Below, piece after piece: positions 59,879-64,000 of a stretch of DNA of 64,000 nucleotides. How positions within the stretch are numbered: position 1 is the first letter of the stretch; each line of letters starts with the position of its first letter. Where the stretch lies: positions 38,099 through 102,098 of the forward strand of contig NZ_JAFBFG010000006.1 in NCBI RefSeq assembly GCF_016909155.1. Direction: 5' to 3'. The stretch comes from Chryseomicrobium aureum (lineage in GTDB: Bacteria > Bacillota > Bacilli > Bacillales_A > Planococcaceae). Under the pieces are notes generated by a model. The model was not told the origin of the DNA. It saw nothing but the letters and a program-made list of their open reading frames with translations, and did no database searches. A program made the translations under genes and the position numbers.

Positions 59879-61182
59879 TCTTCGCCACTTCCTTCTTGGT
59901 TTTTAGTTTTTAGAAATGTGAAACATTGATAAATCGATTGTTTATCGCCAACCATTCCGCCTTTCGTGACGACAGAGATGCCATTTAGAAGCCCTCCGAT
60001 AAATGTGCCATAGGCAGCCAGAGGAATAACTTCGTCTTCAAGACCGATGGCTTCCGCTTGGCTCACGGAACAAATCGCAGCTGTTACATCCCCGCCGCTT
60101 GAGAAGGTTCCTCCGATTACATGATTGGTCTGTGTCATAATCTGTGTACTGATAGTTGCGAGGCCTTCTGTAATACGTTTGGCAAGGACGGTTGACGTCA
60201 CGCCTTCCTTCTGTCCAAGTTCTGTTAAATTGAGCACCTGACCCGATGGTGAATACGTAGTAATAATTAAAACGTCCTCTTGGTTCAAGCGAGTTAAGCC
60301 TTCCTTGATGGCACGTTCGATTTCTGTGTCCCAACTTGAAGTTGTGGATGCCAGTTTCTTCACGTCCACATAGACAGGTTTCGCGTTCGTCTTATCAATT
60401 AGATAGCGGAGTTGTCTCCCTGTAAGCGGGGTAATGCTTCCAATAGAAAAGATCCACTTTTTTGGAGCTACACTTTGATGTGCCATTAATCTTCCATAAG
60501 TTGCTGTAAGGGGACCTGGATCAACAGGTACCCAAGAAATGGTGCTGAGTTCTGCCATCGCTTCCGCAATATGGTCTACTTCTTCGTTCGTTACGGCATC
60601 TAAAACAATGATGCGAGAACCTGCTTCCACGAGTTGTTGTAACTTAGGTTTGATTGCAGCACAACCTTGTAAAACAATGTCTAGTCCTACATGAGCTACT
60701 GGATGAGAACTTTGCTCACTAAAGAGAGTAGGGACATGCGATTGTGTAATGGGATTCATAGGATCTTTTGCAACATCCGTTTCTTGAACAGGAATACCAT
60801 CAACTAGTAAGTACCCCCCTGATGTCACTCGACCTGAATCGGGATAGGAAGCCACTACAATAGCTACCGCTTCCGGACCGAGCTCATTTAGTAAGGTGTC
60901 CGTCTCGATTCCTAAATTACCTCTAATGGTGCTATCAATTCGCTTTGCGAATATCTGAGCGTCCCAAGCAGCGAGCTTGTGATAGGCATCTTGAACGCGC
61001 ACTTTTGCTAGTTCTTGATCGACATACCGACTATCTGTGTCGATACAAATGGCGGATACGCCCCCATTTTGAGGGATAGGCCCACCAAAAACGACCGTCG
61101 CACTTGAAAATCCATTTTTGGCAAGACGAACACCGGTTGCATTCGCCCCTGTTAAATCATCTGCTATAATTCCAATCTTCAT
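59875..61182 (-). CDS. dtnK: Four-carbon acid sugar kinase (DtnK/DenK, DUF1537)
   Basis: 435 residues. The N-terminal [20 protein letters not shown] (about 5-24) and [11 protein letters not shown] motif, and a C-terminal ATP-binding [15 protein letters not shown] (about 355-369) are typical of the four-carbon acid sugar kinase family (Pfam SBD_N and NBD_C). It phosphorylates D-threonate or D-erythronate at C4 for PdxA2. Its start overlaps deoR stop by 4 bp. Substrate is inferred from operon content. Confidence 0.87.
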   Translation of the reverse strand: MKIGIIADDLTGANATGVRLAKNGFSSATVVFGGPIPQNGGVSAICIDTDSRYVDQELAKVRVQDAYHKLAAWDAQIFAKRIDSTIRGNLGIETDTLLNELGPEAVAIVVASYPDSGRVTSGGYLLVDGIPVQETDVAKDPMNPITQSHVPTLFSEQSSHPVAHVGLDIVLQGCAAIKPKLQQLVEAGSRIIVLDAVTNEEVDHIAEAMAELSTISWVPVDPGPLTATYGRLMAHQSVAPKKWIFSIGSITPLTGRQLRYLIDKTNAKPVYVDVKKLASTTSSWDTEIERAIKEGLTRLNQEDVLIITTYSPSGQVLNLTELGQKEGVTSTVLAKRITEGLATISTQIMTQTNHVIGGTFSSGGDVTAAICSVSQAEAIGLEDEVIPLAAYGTFIGGLLNGISVVTKGGMVGDKQSIYQCFTFLKTKNQEGSGEE

Positions 61183-61940
61183 TTCTTCACAACCTTTTTT
61201 AGTTCCGCAAGTTCCTTATATTGTGTATAGATCTCTTTCGGTAACGAATCATCTGTAATAATTCCAGTAATCGAAGAGAGGTCACACACTTTCGCGAAAG
61301 CTTTCTGATTGAATTTTGACGTGTCTGCGACGAGGTAGACTTGTTCAGCTGCACGAATCATCTCACGCTTTAGTGCGGCTTTTTCAATTGTAGGTGCTGT
61401 AATCCCAAAGGAGGGATGGATAGCATGTGCCCCAAGGAAGAAAAGGTCGACATGCAATTCTTTAAGCATTTCTTCGGCATGATTGCCAAATACAGCGCCT
61501 ACATCATTTTGAACGCGCCCTCCAAGTAGATAGACGTCTAATTTCGAATTCATAAGAACAGCAGCAATTTGGATATCGTTTGTTACCACTGTAAGATGTT
61601 CGATATCGGAAAGTCGCTTCGCAATTTCAAGTGTAGTGGTTCCTGAGTCAAGTAATAATGTCATCCCTGGTTGAATGAACGGAATGGCGTGTTCTGCTAT
61701 TTGTTGTTTCTGTTCAAGCATTTCCAATTGTTTATCAGAAAAACTACGCTCAGACTTTAGTGGATGGGCTAAGGTAGCTCCTCCATACGTACGTATCAAT
61801 TTCTTTTCGTTCTCTAATTGATCTAAATCCCGGCGAATGGTCATAGAAGACACTTGGAAATGTTCTGTTAACTCAGCGATTTCTAAGGTGCCTTGCTGTT
61901 GTAACAATTCCATAATGTGTTTTTTTCTCTTCATAGACAT
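61179..61940 (-). CDS. DeoR-family repressor of the sugar-acid operon
   Basis: 253 residues. The N-terminal helix-turn-helix LEIAELTEHFQVSSMTIRRDLDQLE and the GGATL motif, plus the C-terminal sugar-phosphate sensing domain with LLLDSGTTTLEIAK and LGGRVQN, are DeoR/GlpR. ATG 61940 has GGTGGAGGTTACGGT; a longer frame to 62024 contains the promoter region and is unlikely. It heads its own operon, probably induced by a phosphorylated sugar acid, and is autoregulated through the upstream operators. Confidence 0.92.
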   Translation of the reverse strand: MSMKRKKHIMELLQQQGTLEIAELTEHFQVSSMTIRRDLDQLENEKKLIRTYGGATLAHPLKSERSFSDKQLEMLEQKQQIAEHAIPFIQPGMTLLLDSGTTTLEIAKRLSDIEHLTVVTNDIQIAAVLMNSKLDVYLLGGRVQNDVGAVFGNHAEEMLKELHVDLFFLGAHAIHPSFGITAPTIEKAALKREMIRAAEQVYLVADTSKFNQKAFAKVCDLSSITGIITDDSLPKEIYTQYKELAELKKVVKK

Positions 61941-61989
61941 ACCGTAACCTCCACCTAATGAAAACGCTTTATTGTTCACTTCAAACATC

Positions 61990-62018
61990 ATTATGTTACC
62001 TATGAACATAAAAGTCAA
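61990..62018 (-). promoter_or_regulatory. Promoter of deoR-dtnK-pdxA2-gntP operon
   Basis: On the minus strand TTGACT (-35) and CATAAT (-10) have 17-bp spacing. The -10 and spacer are covered by the operator palindrome, so repression would be by occlusion. Confidence 0.7.
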
Positions 62019-62039
62019 TAGCATTGTTCGATAAGAACA
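61991..62039. promoter_or_regulatory. Two inverted-repeat operators for the DeoR-type regulator
   Basis: TTATGTT at 61991-61997 and AACATAA at 62005-62011 are exact inverted arms separated by seven bases. TGTTC at 62025-62029 and GAACA at 62035-62039 form a second with a five-base gap. One overlaps the -10 and spacer, the other lies just upstream of the -35. Their position strongly suggests DeoR autoregulation. Confidence 0.65.
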
Positions 62040-62135
62040 TTTTTTCTACGATTCTGAGAATGATTCTATTTTTTGAAACAATGTCCATCTTGAATCGTAT
62101 ACACTAGAAATAAGAGATGGAAAGGGGTACCCTCC

Positions 62136-62360
62136 ATGTTTTTCTTGGTGTGTATAACAATCGTGTTTGTACTGCTAGGGATTTTTGCGCTTCGCCACCC
62201 AGAAGAGGCAGAGTTTCTCTTCGAGCGCTGGAAATACAAAGAAGATCCGCAGCTGAGTGATGCAGGAAAAGCAGCGATACGTTTTCGAGTATGGATTGGC
62301 TTTGGTATCCTCGGAATCTTATGGCTCGTCACTATATTAGAAATCCTTCGTACAAATTAA
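62136..62360 (+). CDS. Small two-helix membrane protein (DUF6199-like)
   Basis: 74 residues: N-terminal helix (2-18), the motif LRHPEEAEFLFERWKYKEDPQ (about 20-39; DUF6199-like) and C-terminal helix (53-70). ATG follows AAAGGGGTACCCTCC. It lies 22 bp before the HExxH peptidase-like gene, so they likely form an operon. Role unknown. Confidence 0.7.
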   Translation: MFFLVCITIVFVLLGIFALRHPEEAEFLFERWKYKEDPQLSDAGKAAIRFRVWIGFGILGILWLVTILEILRTN

Positions 62361-62382
62361 GGGGGAATGAAAGGAAGGTTGG

Positions 62383-63876
62383 ATGAAGGGGTTTTTGAAG
62401 TTTTTGTTGTTCCTAGTCGTCATGGTGTTGTTTTTAGGTGGAAGTGGCTACCTTATTTTTTCGTATGATGAATTGATCGGCATGCTTTGGGGTATTGTGC
62501 TTTGGTTTGTGCCATTTGCGATATTTATTATCTCACTTGTCGCTCTTGTCGTTGGCAAATTGCCACGGCTTGGCATTCGTTCCCGTTGGAGCGGGACGGT
62601 CGTTCTCGTGACATCGTTAGCGGCCGGACTCGCCATTGTGCTGTTGGCATTCGGCAATGCGTTTGTGATCCAAGCGGGGAATGTGGACGAATCAGTGAAA
62701 GAGAAAGTGCGTTGGTATGCGCGTCTGACAGGACAGACGACGATGCAAGATGATTCATACCGAGTAGACGGGAAGTATGCGACGTATTATGTAACAGAAG
62801 ACAATGAACATAAAGTCGCCATTATGGAAGAATTATTCCCGCGTATGGAAGCGCAGCTTGATCGTTATCTTTCCCCTCTAGCAGAAGGAGAAAAACCAGA
62901 GATTGAATTACATAGAAATGCTTCGACTCTTCAGCTGTTAGAAATGGACGGCAATATGGCTGGCGTATATTCAATTATTACGGGGCGCATCGACATGCTT
63001 GAGAATACACTGTACTGGGAAAAAATCTTCATTCATGAGTACACGCATTACCGCGTCCACCAGTTCCAATTGCAAGAAGCGGGAAAACACGTAAGGATTC
63101 CTCATTGGCTAGAAGAAGGATTTGCCGAAGCAATGACAGGTTCCTTGATGCTTGGACCATTTGATAACTATAAAAATCTCTCGTTTGCAGATGCATCCAG
63201 TAAAATCTTGCAAATGAATAATCACACGCAAGATGTCTATACATACGGGCAAATTTTAACGTCGGAATTGATTCATGGAGCGAGCACGGAACAATTTCAA
63301 AAGTGGCTTCTCACGGATGACTACGCAGTAATTGAAGAAGAAATTCGTGACCTGTATCAAATCCCAGAAGACGTGACGACACAAAGTTTTCTAATTGACC
63401 GTTATGAAGAGACGCTGGCTAAGGATAGAACATATTTTGATCGGACCTATGAAATTCCGGCAAGTGAATGGGAGGAAGAATGGACGGCTTTTCAAGAAGA
63501 GGTCTATTTTCCGATGTACGGACAATATTTATCTAGTTTACGCAGATTGGTTCTGGGTGAACTGGACTTCGATGCCGGGGAGAAAATCTTACAGGAACGG
63601 TTGACCTATGATTTATCCTATAGTCCTGAAGCTAGTAATTATGATAGGGCAATCATTGTCGCAGGACGAGGGGATTTGGACGGAGCCATTGCCATCTTGG
63701 AAGACTCCATGAATGGAGAAATCGAGCTTAAATCATTAGAAACGGAGCACTTACATTCTACTTTAGAATTGTTACGTGAAGATCCGAGTCATCCAGAGGC
63801 AATCGAACGCTTAGAAAAACGTGGACTCTACTTCCAAGGCACTGACGAGTGGCTCGAATCCTTACAAACCAACTAA
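62383..63876 (+). CDS. Membrane-anchored peptidase MA-like protein (HExxH)
   Basis: 497 residues. Three hydrophobic helices at about 3-23, 28-53 and 64-92 precede an extracytoplasmic region with the zinc motif FIHEYTHYRVHQF (about 212-224) and the distal Glu in WLEEGFAEAMTGS (about 239). This is the gluzincin/peptidase MA pattern. The remaining 250 residues are mixed alpha/beta with TPR-like ends. A membrane-anchored extracellular metalloprotease is inferred; substrate unknown. ATG has GGAAGGTTGG. Terminator follows. Confidence 0.75.
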   Translation: MKGFLKFLLFLVVMVLFLGGSGYLIFSYDELIGMLWGIVLWFVPFAIFIISLVALVVGKLPRLGIRSRWSGTVVLVTSLAAGLAIVLLAFGNAFVIQAGNVDESVKEKVRWYARLTGQTTMQDDSYRVDGKYATYYVTEDNEHKVAIMEELFPRMEAQLDRYLSPLAEGEKPEIELHRNASTLQLLEMDGNMAGVYSIITGRIDMLENTLYWEKIFIHEYTHYRVHQFQLQEAGKHVRIPHWLEEGFAEAMTGSLMLGPFDNYKNLSFADASSKILQMNNHTQDVYTYGQILTSELIHGASTEQFQKWLLTDDYAVIEEEIRDLYQIPEDVTTQSFLIDRYEETLAKDRTYFDRTYEIPASEWEEEWTAFQEEVYFPMYGQYLSSLRRLVLGELDFDAGEKILQERLTYDLSYSPEASNYDRAIIVAGRGDLDGAIAILEDSMNGEIELKSLETEHLHSTLELLREDPSHPEAIERLEKRGLYFQGTDEWLESLQTN

Positions 63877-63882
63877 TTGTGG

Positions 63883-63911
63883 ACCTGTGCATAAAGCACA
63901 GGTTCTTTTTG
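63883..63911 (+). terminator. Intrinsic terminator
   Basis: ACCTGTGC and GCACAGGT pair around ATAAA, followed by TCTTTTT. It ends the membrane peptidase gene. Confidence 0.85.
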
Positions 63912-63921
63912 TAATCTGAAT

Positions 63922-63942
63922 ACCCCCTGCAATGCAGGGGGT
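63922..63942. repeat. Perfect short hairpin, possible IS200/IS605-type end
   Basis: ACCCCCTGC and GCAGGGGGT are exact arms around AAT. No T-run follows; the next bases are TTCCTGAGAGCTTTCAGC. Short G/C-rich hairpins like this occur near the ends of IS200/IS605 elements. The window stops before any transposase could be seen. Confidence 0.3.
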
Positions 63943-64000
63943 TCCTGAGAGCTTTCAGCTATGGACAAAAAAATCCCCTCATCATACGATATTTTCAGGT

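Noticed and set aside
61941..62024. Longer start for the DeoR regulator
   Set aside because: This stretch contains the promoter and operators; ATG 61940 has a strong GGTGGAGG site and begins the conserved helix-turn-helix.

Overview
The window looks like chromosome from a low-to-moderate GC Gram-positive bacterium of the order Bacillales. Evidence is the strong GGAGG-type ribosome binding sites, frequent TTG and GTG starts, Bacillus-type families (YdhK/CopL lipoprotein, DUF3784, ThiW, AzlCD, a GGT and ChrA pair block like Bacillus ywrD-ywrB-ywrA) and a thiM-thiD-thiE block behind a TPP riboswitch. A Planococcaceae-like genus is a guess. No tRNA, rRNA, CRISPR array, intact transposase or phage structural gene was seen.

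Layout. 0-6.4 kb holds an ABC-2 permease tail, two short-chain dehydrogenases (one with a TetR regulator and a clean palindromic operator), a broken Nudix gene, a double-GNAT acetyltransferase and small membrane or regulatory genes. 6.6-13 kb is accessory and defence-like: a MazG-like pyrophosphohydrolase overlaps a phospholipase D-helicase fusion, both divergent from an AT-rich DUF262-HNH (GmrSD-like) protein, followed by three unknown small genes. 13-15.4 kb is a MutS2-type ATPase without Smr domain, behind a roughly 300-nt leader with two tiny ORFs and an intrinsic terminator. 15.4-18.9 kb carries a SUKH and an ankyrin immunity-like pair, a DnaA-box cluster and an ABC-2 exporter.

19.1-27.1 kb is a complete type II Wadjet system (jetABCD). 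Beside it is a convergent two-gene unit, a 61-residue basic protein and a nucleotidyltransferase. The whole block from about 19.0 to 28.2 kb lies between two imperfect direct repeats of about 25 bp, which suggests it was acquired as a unit into the intergenic space between an ABC permease gene and a PHP gene.

28-41.8 kb is mostly core: PHP phosphoesterase, Nudix hydrolase, the TPP-riboswitch operon tenA-thiM-thiD-thiE-thiW, cytidine deaminase, a short siroheme-type reductase, a TVP38-like membrane protein, a MurE paralogue, a CopL-like lipoprotein with a two-component system, GMP reductase and AzlCD. 41.8-48.9 kb has a truncated photolyase-like gene, an MPATG-anchored surface protein with its own sortase, MarR and LURP-one genes, an M50 protease gene with a DUF1648 gene, remnants of three other genes, and an Lrp/AsnC regulator.

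49-57.4 kb is a peptide or glutathione-type ABC importer, cytoplasmic-type gamma-glutamyltransferase and paired short chromate transporters, apparently one operon. 57.4-62.1 kb is a DeoR-dtnK-pdxA2-gntP operon for a four-carbon sugar acid such as D-threonate or D-erythronate, with promoter and operators visible. 62.1-63.9 kb encodes a small membrane protein and a membrane-anchored HExxH peptidase. The most notable items are the flanked Wadjet island with its nucleotidyltransferase pair, the MazG/PLD-helicase/DUF262 cluster, and the attenuated leader of the MutS2-like gene.
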